NCBI RefSeq assembly: GCF_900104215.1
Contig: NZ_FMXO01000005.1
Coordinates: forward strand, 124,001-188,000
Source: Desulfonatronum thiosulfatophilum
GTDB taxonomy: Bacteria; Desulfobacterota; Desulfovibrionia; Desulfovibrionales; Desulfonatronaceae
Direction of reading: 5' to 3'
Length of the DNA stretch: 64,000 nucleotides
Part shown: piece after piece, positions 57,335 through 64,000 of the stretch
Position numbering within the stretch: position 1 is the first letter of the stretch
Layout: the number at the start of each line of letters is the position of its first letter
The notes under the pieces: model-generated
What the model was told of the DNA's origin: nothing
What the model saw: only the letters and a program-made list of their open reading frames with translations
Databases searched by the model: none
Translations under genes and position numbers: made by a program

Positions 57335-57922
57335 TTAAATCGGCGGTCCCTGGTGGATCATCTCGGCCAGGGTCAGTCGCACCCGGGCAGGCTTTTTGGG
57401 CATGCTTCGGACAAAATCCACCTCCAATTCCACCAGTCGACGGTAAAGCTCGGACCGGTCCAATTTCGGCCGATCCGGTTGAGTTGCGTCCAGTTTCTGG
57501 GCCCGGAAACATCCGGAGAAATCCTTGGTGACCCCATTCGGCAGGGTGAAGACGTTGGGTACGCCGTGCAGCCGGCAAATCATCAGCCGATGGGCGTAGA
57601 GAATGCAGCGACCGTCTTCATTGAGGGGGCACATCATGTCCGGAACGCGCTGTTCCGCCAGCATTTGTCGGGCCTGATTCACGTATTCTTCGGCTCGCGA
57701 ACGGATGACCCGCAACTGTTCCTTCGGCAAAGCAGCCAATCCCAACCAGAGATAGGCCCACTCCACATGGGTGTGGTGCTGAAAATAACTTGTGCAGCAG
57801 TTATCCGGACATTCGGCGCAGGTCAGGCCGATTTGCGCGGCGATATCGGCGTATTGGTCCTCCATGTCCGCATAGAGTCGCGGCAGGCGGAGGAGTGGAT
57901 CTTCGGACACGAAACCTCCCAT
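57335..57922 (-). CDS. YkgJ-type cysteine cluster protein
   Basis: A 195-residue protein with an N-terminal C-x2-C-x3-CC group (CAECPDNCC near residue 36), then CPLNEDGRCILYAHRLMICRLHG, which matches the YkgJ/CxxCxxCC pattern thought to bind iron or zinc. Function is unknown. It starts eight bases after the stop of the amino-acid permease gene and is the last gene of that operon. Confidence 0.82.
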   Translation of the reverse strand: MGGFVSEDPLLRLPRLYADMEDQYADIAAQIGLTCAECPDNCCTSYFQHHTHVEWAYLWLGLAALPKEQLRVIRSRAEEYVNQARQMLAEQRVPDMMCPLNEDGRCILYAHRLMICRLHGVPNVFTLPNGVTKDFSGCFRAQKLDATQPDRPKLDRSELYRRLVELEVDFVRSMPKKPARVRLTLAEMIHQGPPI

Positions 57923-57930
57923 AATACGAT

Positions 57931-58623
57931 TTATCCTCTGGGTTGTTCAAATCCCGGCATCGACATTTTCCGTTCGACATACTGCAAGAGCAGCGTGGCC
58001 AGGGTGACCAGCAGCAGATAGTACAGCCCAAGGGCGACGAAAACCTCTATATTCCGCCAAGTTTGCTTGGCAATGGTGCGGCCGATGCCGGTGAGTTCAT
58101 TGAGAGTGATGATGGAGGCCAGCGAAGAATACTTGATGAGGTAGATGATCTCGTTGCCGCATCCGGGCAAGGCGCGGCGAAGAGCCTGCGGCAGGACGAC
58201 CCAGAGTACAACCTGGATCTTAGTCATGCCCAGGGCCTGCGCGGCCTTGATCTGGCCGTGACGGATGGAAAGCAGGGCTCCTCGAATATATTCGGAGTGA
58301 TACGCCCCGCTGCACAGGGTGAATCCCAGGATTGCCGCGGACATGGGCGAAAGCACGATCCGCATGTCCCCGATCTGGAGGTGCGGCAGGGCGAAGTACC
58401 AAAAAAACAATTGCACCACCAGCGGTGTTCCCCGAAAAATGGATACGTAGGCCTCGTTGAGCAGCCGCACCGGAGTCGGGGCGTAGACCCGCAGTGAGCC
58501 GACCAACACGCCCAATGCCAGTCCCAGCAGCGCCGATGGGACGATTACGGCGACGCTGACCCAGAGCCCCTGGTTCAGGGCCGGAGCCACGTCGTTCAGG
58601 AAAAAATGCCAATAATCGCTCAT
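57931..58623 (-). CDS. Polar amino acid ABC transporter permease
   Basis: A 230-residue membrane protein of the HisMQ type with about five helices. LLNEAYVSIFRGTPLVVQLFFWYF is the conserved N-terminal stretch, and the EAA loop is AAQALGMTKIQVVLWVVLPQALRRALPGCGNE. It pairs with the other permease (59432-60142) to form the channel. The ATG overlaps the ATPase stop by one base (TGATG). Confidence 0.93.
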   Translation of the reverse strand: MSDYWHFFLNDVAPALNQGLWVSVAVIVPSALLGLALGVLVGSLRVYAPTPVRLLNEAYVSIFRGTPLVVQLFFWYFALPHLQIGDMRIVLSPMSAAILGFTLCSGAYHSEYIRGALLSIRHGQIKAAQALGMTKIQVVLWVVLPQALRRALPGCGNEIIYLIKYSSLASIITLNELTGIGRTIAKQTWRNIEVFVALGLYYLLLVTLATLLLQYVERKMSMPGFEQPRG

Positions 58624-59432
58624 TACACGCCCAGGTTGCTGCTTCGGCAGGTGCAGCTTTTATCCGTCGGCGCCAAGTCGCCGGAGAGTTCATTGATCTT
58701 GGCGCAGAAGTCCTTGGTTCGGGATGTGGCGTCCGCCGCCAGCAGATGTTTCGGGCTGCCGCGTTCCACGATGCGTCCTTTTTCCATAAACAGGAATTCA
58801 TGAGCCATGGTCGCGGAAAAGGCGATCTGATGAGTGGCCATGATCATGGTCATCCCGGCTGAGGCCAGGAAGCGGATCACGGCCAGAACTTCGCCGATGA
58901 GTTCCGGATCCAGTGCGCTGGTCGGCTCGTCCAGGAGAAGCACCTTGGGATCCATGGCCAGGGCGCGAGCCATGGAAACACGCTGCTTCTGCCCTCCGGA
59001 AAGCTGGGCCGGGTAGAGGTCCGCCTTGTCCGCCAGGCCGACCCGGGCCAGTTCCTCCATGGCGCGGTGGTTGGCCTGGGCCTTGGTCAGGCCCTTGACC
59101 TTGATCAGAGCGATTCGAACGTTTTCACGGGCATTCAGGTGATCGAAGAGGTTGAAGTCCTGAAATATCATGCCGACCTGCTGGCGAAAGGCGCAGAGAT
59201 CATGCCGGCCGGCGGCTTTGAATTCCCTGCCCTCAAGCCAGATGCGACCCTGATCCGGAGTATTCAGGAAATTCAGGCACTGCAGGAGCGTACTCTTGCC
59301 CGATCCCGAAGGTCCGATCAAGATTTTTACTTCGCCACGGTTCACCGTGAGGGAGACGTCATCCAGGACAAGCTGATCTCCAAAAGTTTTGCGGATGTTT
59401 TCCACGCGCAGAATGGGTTGATTTTCGGACAT
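58623..59432 (-). CDS. Polar amino acid ABC transporter ATP-binding protein
   Basis: A 269-residue ATPase of the GlnQ/HisP type with Walker A GPSGSGKST, Q-loop MIFQDFNLFDH, signature LSGGQKQR, Walker B VLLLDEPTSALD and H-loop MATHQ. The tail beyond about residue 240 holds CTCRSS, slightly longer than usual. It overlaps both flanking permease genes by one base, so all are translationally coupled. Confidence 0.95.
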   Translation of the reverse strand: MSENQPILRVENIRKTFGDQLVLDDVSLTVNRGEVKILIGPSGSGKSTLLQCLNFLNTPDQGRIWLEGREFKAAGRHDLCAFRQQVGMIFQDFNLFDHLNARENVRIALIKVKGLTKAQANHRAMEELARVGLADKADLYPAQLSGGQKQRVSMARALAMDPKVLLLDEPTSALDPELIGEVLAVIRFLASAGMTMIMATHQIAFSATMAHEFLFMEKGRIVERGSPKHLLAADATSRTKDFCAKINELSGDLAPTDKSCTCRSSNLGV

Positions 59433-60142
59433 TATATCGATCCTTGACGGGCATATCCCGGAATGCGCACCTTGTTTTCCAGCACCTTCAAGGCCCGCAC
59501 CCCCAGAAGAGTGAGCAGGTAGAACAGGACGCCCGCAACCAGGGCGAAGGGCAGAGGTTCATGGGTCAGTGCGGCCACGGATCGCGTCCGGGACATGATC
59601 TCCATGACCCCGATGGCAAAAGCCAGTGCGGAATCCTTGAGCAGGATGGAGTATTCATTGGACCAGGCGGGTATGGAAAGCCGCAGTGCCTGCGGGAGGA
59701 TAACGGAGCGGATGGCCTGGGCGTCGGTCATGCCCAGAGCCCGGGCCGCCTTGAGCTGCCCGTCGTGCAGCCCCTGGATGGCCCCACGAAAAATTTGAGA
59801 CTGATAAGCCGCGCTGGTCAGACTGAGGACGAGCAGGGCGGAAAGGAAAGCACTGTCCAGGTGGAGATTCTCCAGCACGGGGAGCTGGCTGAGATAGGAC
59901 ATGATGCCGAAATAAAAAAGGTAGAGTTGGACCAGAATGGGAATCCCGCGAAACAGCCACACATAGACTCCGACAAGACGCCGGGTCAGCTTGCCGCCGT
60001 AAACGTGGCCGACGGCCAGGGGGATGCCCAGGCACAGCCCTAGCAGCATGGCTCCGAAGACCAGGCTCAATGTCCAGGTGATCCCGCCCAGAATGAAGGG
60101 GAGGGATTCCCAGATCACGGGAAGATGTTTGGATAATTCCAT
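59432..60142 (-). CDS. Polar amino acid ABC transporter permease
   Basis: A 236-residue HisMQ-type permease with about five helices. VYVWLFRGIPILVQLYLFYFG and the EAA loop AARALGMTDAQAIRSVILPQALRLSIPAWSNE are diagnostic. It is the second gene after the binding protein and is coupled to the ATPase gene. Two different permeases indicate a heterodimeric channel. Confidence 0.93.
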   Translation of the reverse strand: MELSKHLPVIWESLPFILGGITWTLSLVFGAMLLGLCLGIPLAVGHVYGGKLTRRLVGVYVWLFRGIPILVQLYLFYFGIMSYLSQLPVLENLHLDSAFLSALLVLSLTSAAYQSQIFRGAIQGLHDGQLKAARALGMTDAQAIRSVILPQALRLSIPAWSNEYSILLKDSALAFAIGVMEIMSRTRSVAALTHEPLPFALVAGVLFYLLTLLGVRALKVLENKVRIPGYARQGSI

Positions 60143-60230
60143 TTTGCGGCGGGTTCAGGGATAGGGTTCGGCGTTTGATGGAAGTTCATGCGGACTGCAT
60201 CATAAATTGTCGGAGAAGAGCACGTGAGAC

Positions 60231-60260
60231 GGGGCAGGACGTCCATGAACGTCCTACCCC
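60231..60260. terminator. Intra-operon stem-loop
   Basis: GGGGcAGGACGT pairs with ACGTCCTaCCCC around a CCATGA loop, with a single mismatch. It lies between the binding-protein gene and the first permease gene. Such hairpins often cause partial termination or protect the upstream message, giving excess binding protein. There is no T-run. Confidence 0.5.
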
Positions 60261-60319
60261 GCATGCCGAGAATGACATGAGCAACGCGTTCGGGATTGCC
60301 CGGCACGCTTCGAACCTGT

Positions 60320-61072
60320 CTATTCAAGATCCCATTTTTTCTTCAATTCGCTCCAGTACGGATCGGCCATGAGTTTTTCCAGGCCTTCGTTCAGGGTGTT
60401 CAGCAGCTCCGTGTCGGCCTTGCGGACGGCATAACCATAGGAGTCGGGTTCCACGTCAAAGGTTCCGGCCACCTTGAAAGGCCGTCCCTTCTTGATCTCA
60501 CGGGCAATGGAACTGTCCATGGCTGAACCGTGAATCCGGCCCAGGGGCAGATCCTGCATGGACAAATCCGTGGAATCATAGGCAACGATATCGAAATTCT
60601 TTCCCGGCTCCTTGGCCATGTCGATGAGCAGGGTATGGGTGTTGGTGCCGCGCTGGACGCCGATCTTTTTGCCGGTGGTGAACATGTCGTCAAAGGATGT
60701 TTCTTCACCCTCGTTGACCACCAGGACTTGGGTGACCTGGTAATAAGGGATGGTAAAATTGACGACCTTCTTGCGTTCTTCCGTGATGCTCATGCCCGAG
60801 GCGATGAAATCGATCTTGTTGGCATTCAAAGCCGGGATGATTCCATCCCAGTCCATGGGCTGGTGACGTACGGTGAAGCCCATTTGCTCGGCAATCCAGT
60901 TTACGGACTCCACGTCAAATCCAGCCGGGTTGCCCTGGGTGTCTACGAAACCGAAGGGCGGAAAGCCGAAGTCGATGCCGTTGGTCAGCGTTTTTTGCGC
61001 CCAGGCAGGTCCGGCAAGGACCATGCAAAGGACCAGTGCCCCCAGAACTCCGAAATGTTTTCCCTTGCCCAT
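60320..61072 (-). CDS. Polar amino acid ABC transporter substrate-binding protein
   Basis: A 250-residue periplasmic protein with a signal peptide ending AWA, then a type II binding fold: GIDFGFPPFGFVDTQGNPAGFDVE, WDGIIPALNANKIDFIASGMSITEERKKVVNFTIPYY and IGVQRGTNT. The Arg of ITEERKK is the usual ligand for the amino acid alpha-carboxylate. AGGAG nine bases before the ATG at 61072 decides the start. It is the first gene of the transporter operon, separated from the rest by a hairpin. Confidence 0.93.
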   Translation of the reverse strand: MGKGKHFGVLGALVLCMVLAGPAWAQKTLTNGIDFGFPPFGFVDTQGNPAGFDVESVNWIAEQMGFTVRHQPMDWDGIIPALNANKIDFIASGMSITEERKKVVNFTIPYYQVTQVLVVNEGEETSFDDMFTTGKKIGVQRGTNTHTLLIDMAKEPGKNFDIVAYDSTDLSMQDLPLGRIHGSAMDSSIAREIKKGRPFKVAGTFDVEPDSYGYAVRKADTELLNTLNEGLEKLMADPYWSELKKKWDLE

Positions 61073-61392
61073 AAATCTTTTCTCCTTGAAAAGGTGTGTG
61101 ATGACCCGTTCACCAAGCCCGCACCTCCACGGTGCGTGATGCACGGGATGAATCGAAATGGAAAATGGCGCATAGCAAAGAGAGACCATCCAGGCAAGGT
61201 AAACAATTCCCGAGCCGGTTTTCTAGGTGGACGGTCAGGGCTGGTTTCGGACGCTGGCGCGGATGCGGCTCATGTACGGAAGTCATCAGGCGTTTCCGTT
61301 GTCAATGGGAAAGCCTTGATGTAAGTTCCCTCTCTTGCTGGGATCCAGCCGAGAGAAAACCGGCGCTAATCGCAATCCCGCGGAAGGATATT
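61073..61392. other. Divergent intergenic region
   Basis: The spacer between the amino-acid transporter operon (minus) and the lptFG group (plus). No gene is supported; the open frame that enters from 61132 lacks a start signal. Promoters for both directions are expected here, but none could be assigned. Confidence 0.4.
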
Positions 61393-61587
61393 ATGAGCGA
61401 TGTAAAAATGACCGAACCGATCAAGCAGGCTGTCTCTTGGATCGACACGGAGCGTCGGGAATCCGCCAAGTCAATGACAATGCTTCTGGATGAAGCGGCA
61501 ACGCGTTTCAATCTGGGACCGCAGGATTGGCAATTCCTGCGGCGGCTTTTTGTCGACAGTGATTCCGTAGAGAGCGAGCCGAATTGA
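61393..61587 (+). CDS. Small protein coupled to lptF
   Basis: A 64-residue hydrophilic, helical protein starting at ATG behind AAGGA (MSDVKMTEPIKQAV, then LLDEAATRFNLGPQDWQFLRRLF). Its stop overlaps the lptF TTG start (TTGA), so translation is coupled. There is no membrane helix or recognised domain. Its tight linkage with lptFG suggests either a regulatory leader role or a partner protein; the function is unknown. Confidence 0.65.
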   Translation: MSDVKMTEPIKQAVSWIDTERRESAKSMTMLLDEAATRFNLGPQDWQFLRRLFVDSDSVESEPN

Positions 61588-62780
61588 AGCTTTCCACCTT
61601 GCTGCCCACCCAATGGACACTGCTCCAGCGCCGCGTTTTTCTGGAGATCTGCTTTCTCTTCGGCCTGACGTGGTCAGCCCTGATTTCCCTGCTTCTTGTC
61701 GGAAGGCTGCTGCAGTTGCGGGAGCTTTTCCTGCATCAGCAGATTTCCACCCTGGACATCATCCGGCTGTTTGTTTTTTTGAGTCCTTTCTTCCTGTTCA
61801 TGCTCATTCCGGTGGCCTGCCTGTTGAGCATCTTTCTCGTTTTTCTGCGGATGAGCAACGATCGGGAGCTTATTGCCCTCAAAGCCGGCGGCGTGAGCCT
61901 GTATCAGATCCTGCCCGCGCCGGTCATCTTTTCCTCGATTGCTTTCGCCATGGCCTTGATCATCAGTTTGGGTGGGATTTCCTGGGGATTCGACAATTTT
62001 CGGAGAATCGCACTGGAACTGGTCCATTCCAAAACCCAGATGGTCCTGCAGCCCGGTATTTTTCATAAGGACTTTCCCGGGTTGACCATCTACGCCAAGA
62101 ACGTGGACAGCAACCAGCAGTTGCATCAGGTTTTTGTCGAAGACCAGACCAGAGCGGACATCACCGCGGTGATTGTCGCTCCCGTGGGCTATGTGGTCAC
62201 CGAACCCCAGGCAGGGCGTATTTTTTTCGCCTTGGAAAACGGTCGGATCTATCGCTTGCAACGCAATGCAATCACCGAACTGAGCTTTCAGACATACCTG
62301 GTCCGTTTGGACCTGGATCAGCTCTTAACGGGCATTTCTCAGCGGGAGCCCCGCCCCAAGGAAATGTCCTGGAATGAGTTGCGGCGCTGGTCGGCCACGC
62401 CAAATCTCGCGGACATCAGGGGAGAGGAGTTTGCAAATCGGGTGGCTGTGGAAATCCAGAAACGATGGGTGGTGCCCGCGGCATGTCTCATTCTGGGTAT
62501 GCTGGCCATTCCGCTGGCCCAGGCTTTCGAGGGGTTGAAGCGTCAATATGCCTTGATCCTGATCATGGGAGTCTTCTTTATTTTTTACGGGATGTTTTCC
62601 CTGGGCATCGTGATCGGCGAACTTGGGATGATGCCTGCGTATTTGCCGCTTTGGGGGCAGATGATCCTTTTTGGGACCATGGCCGGCTTCGGGATCTGGT
62701 TTGCGGCCCGGGAGCGGGGGCTGCGCATTGGGGAATGGATCGCCCACCTGCAGTTCAAATTCTTGAAAAAGAGTCACTGA
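61584..62780 (+). CDS. lptF: LPS export ABC transporter permease LptF
   Basis: A 398-residue permease of the LptF/LptG family with about six membrane helices: three N-terminal (20-115), a periplasmic beta-jellyroll part (about 130-255, QPGIFHKDFPGLTIYAKNV) and three C-terminal (about 295-380). NDRELIALKAGGVSLYQIL is the conserved coupling segment. It extracts lipopolysaccharide from the inner membrane together with LptG and LptB. It starts at TTG overlapping the small upstream gene. lptB is not in the window. Confidence 0.9.
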   Translation: MKLSTLLPTQWTLLQRRVFLEICFLFGLTWSALISLLLVGRLLQLRELFLHQQISTLDIIRLFVFLSPFFLFMLIPVACLLSIFLVFLRMSNDRELIALKAGGVSLYQILPAPVIFSSIAFAMALIISLGGISWGFDNFRRIALELVHSKTQMVLQPGIFHKDFPGLTIYAKNVDSNQQLHQVFVEDQTRADITAVIVAPVGYVVTEPQAGRIFFALENGRIYRLQRNAITELSFQTYLVRLDLDQLLTGISQREPRPKEMSWNELRRWSATPNLADIRGEEFANRVAVEIQKRWVVPAACLILGMLAIPLAQAFEGLKRQYALILIMGVFFIFYGMFSLGIVIGELGMMPAYLPLWGQMILFGTMAGFGIWFAARERGLRIGEWIAHLQFKFLKKSH

Positions 62781-62790
62781 TTTTTTTGAG

Positions 62791-63966
62791 ATGTCAATTA
62801 ATTCCATCAAGCTTTCAATGCCCGTGACGCCGTCCCTGGCCGAATATCTGCGTCGACCGTTGCAGTACCGTTTCAACACGCTGCAGCGATATCTGCTGGT
62901 GCAGAACCTTTTTTTATCAGGGCTGTGCCTGGGCGTCGGCGCCTGCATCTACCTTCTGCAGGATCTCGTGGACAACCTGGATGTATTTGTCCAGGCCGGA
63001 GTCGGGGTGGGCGTTATGGCGACCTTCTTTCTGGCCAAACTGCCGTTGATCCTGTCCCAGATTCTGCCGGCGGCCTATCTTGTTTCGCTCATCGTCCAGA
63101 TCGGCCTTCTGGTGCGTCACAGGGAACTGTTGGCCCTCCAATCTGGTGGGGTTTCCTATGCCGCCTTGGTCCGATTTTATGCCGTATACGGCCTGGTTTG
63201 GTGTGTCTTGCAGTTGTTTCTGTCCCAGGGGCTGGGAGTGGCCGGCCAACGCACCATGGACCGGATCTGGCAGGAGCAGGTTCAGAAGCAGGCTGTCGGC
63301 GTGGTGGAATTGCGAAACATCTGGTTTTTGAACGGTCCCTATGTGGTCAATGTGGAAAGCGCATATCCGGATCAGGGGCAGGGGAAGGATGTTACGGTCT
63401 ATGTTTACGGCGAGGGAAACACGCTGAAGCGCATTATCTCCGCTGAAACGTTTCAGGTCCAGGGCCGGCAGTGGGAACTGCAGTCCGTACGGGTCTATGA
63501 AACCATAACCTTTGATGTATACCAGGAGACGTCGCTTTATCTGGACATCAGTCAGGATCTGGACGCATTCAGTATCCTGCAGACCCGTTTTGAAGCCTCG
63601 GCGCTCTCCCTTTTCGAACTCGGCAGGATCATCTCGTACCTGGAAGGAACCGGCTCAAATGTTGAGCGGTTGCGAACGGTATGGCACATGAAGTGGGCCT
63701 ATGCCTTTTCCCTGCTGGTCATGACCTTTATCGCCCTGGCTTTGTACACCTTGTTCGACAGCGTATACCTGAACATCGCGCTGGGGCTGTCCATTGTTTT
63801 CTTGTACTACGTGCTTTTCGTTCTTGGCGTTTCGTTGGGGGAGCGAGGTTTCATGTCTCCTTTTTTCGGCGCCTGGCTGGGGAACTTCTTCTTTGGTCTT
63901 TCAGCCGGCGCGCTGCTGGTCTGGCACTTTATGCCCGATGAACTTTCGGCCTTCCGCAAGCAATAA
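62791..63966 (+). CDS. lptG: LPS export ABC transporter permease LptG
   Basis: A 391-residue partner of LptF with the same layout: three N-terminal helices, the coupling stretch RHRELLALQSGGVSYAALV, a periplasmic domain (about 130-280) and three C-terminal helices (LLVMTFIALALYTLFDSVYLN onward). It begins ten bases after lptF. It contains a complete stop codon (TAA) 34 bases before the window edge. The assignment to LptG over LptF rests on gene order. Confidence 0.88.
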   Translation: MSINSIKLSMPVTPSLAEYLRRPLQYRFNTLQRYLLVQNLFLSGLCLGVGACIYLLQDLVDNLDVFVQAGVGVGVMATFFLAKLPLILSQILPAAYLVSLIVQIGLLVRHRELLALQSGGVSYAALVRFYAVYGLVWCVLQLFLSQGLGVAGQRTMDRIWQEQVQKQAVGVVELRNIWFLNGPYVVNVESAYPDQGQGKDVTVYVYGEGNTLKRIISAETFQVQGRQWELQSVRVYETITFDVYQETSLYLDISQDLDAFSILQTRFEASALSLFELGRIISYLEGTGSNVERLRTVWHMKWAYAFSLLVMTFIALALYTLFDSVYLNIALGLSIVFLYYVLFVLGVSLGERGFMSPFFGAWLGNFFFGLSAGALLVWHFMPDELSAFRKQ

Positions 63967-64000
63967 CGCCGCTCTTTCGGACGCGGCTTCCTGAAAGGTT

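Overview
The window reads as a chromosomal segment of a Gram-negative bacterium of the Desulfovibrionales type (Desulfobacterota, sulfate-reducer lineage). This is an inference from three things: GAK-type CofD-like and amphi-Trp proteins, a PxxKW cysteine-rich protein and NF038143-like proteins occur together; lipid-export genes (lptFG, a Mla-type cluster, lnt) show an outer membrane; and the DnaA and RF2 sequences fit. A betaine-type ABC transporter fits a salt-exposed habitat. No rRNA, tRNA, CRISPR array, prophage or intact insertion sequence was seen.

Layout. Bases 1-7524 hold three paralogous NF038143-like proteins around a radical SAM/SPASM enzyme, and a sensor kinase plus sigma-54 activator opposite a small secreted-protein operon that has its own sigma-54 promoter. 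Bases 7727-13305 hold tgt followed by two related acyltransferase-like genes, one fused to a TraB/GumN domain, then short tandem repeats, nth and a DMT exporter. Bases 13560-17803 hold a PAS kinase, a single-domain receiver and a hybrid kinase. Bases 17968-20940 hold proXWV, with a recognisable promoter and operator. A 1.9 kb AT-rich tract with no convincing gene follows. Next come a two-gene piece of the GAK system (22853-24493), an isolated dnaA and a glycosyltransferase.

Bases 27885-33044 hold an alanine-racemase-like gene, an MFS carrier fused to periplasmic sensor modules, and a glutamate-cysteine-ligase-like enzyme. A periplasmic binding protein is convergent with them. Two more exporters, dapF-dapA, a HU protein, a MinD/FlhG-like ATPase, a diguanylate cyclase, prfB (with a programmed +1 frameshift), lnt and a CorC-like CBS protein follow. 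Bases 45162-51246 form one operon-like run: mnmG, mlaE, a degenerate MlaF-like protein, mlaD, a lipoprotein and a membrane PilZ protein. The rest holds an M20 peptidase, a PxxKW protein, a five-gene repair/phosphatase/macro-domain operon, a polar amino-acid ABC transporter operon, and lptF-lptG at the right edge.

Most notable for follow-up: the MlaF position is filled by an ABC-ATPase homologue without Walker A, Walker B or signature motifs; the TraB/GumN-acyltransferase fusion with its paralog behind tgt; the racemase/sensor-MFS/GCS2 cassette; and the tightly linked sigma-54 regulon at 2.9-6.7 kb.
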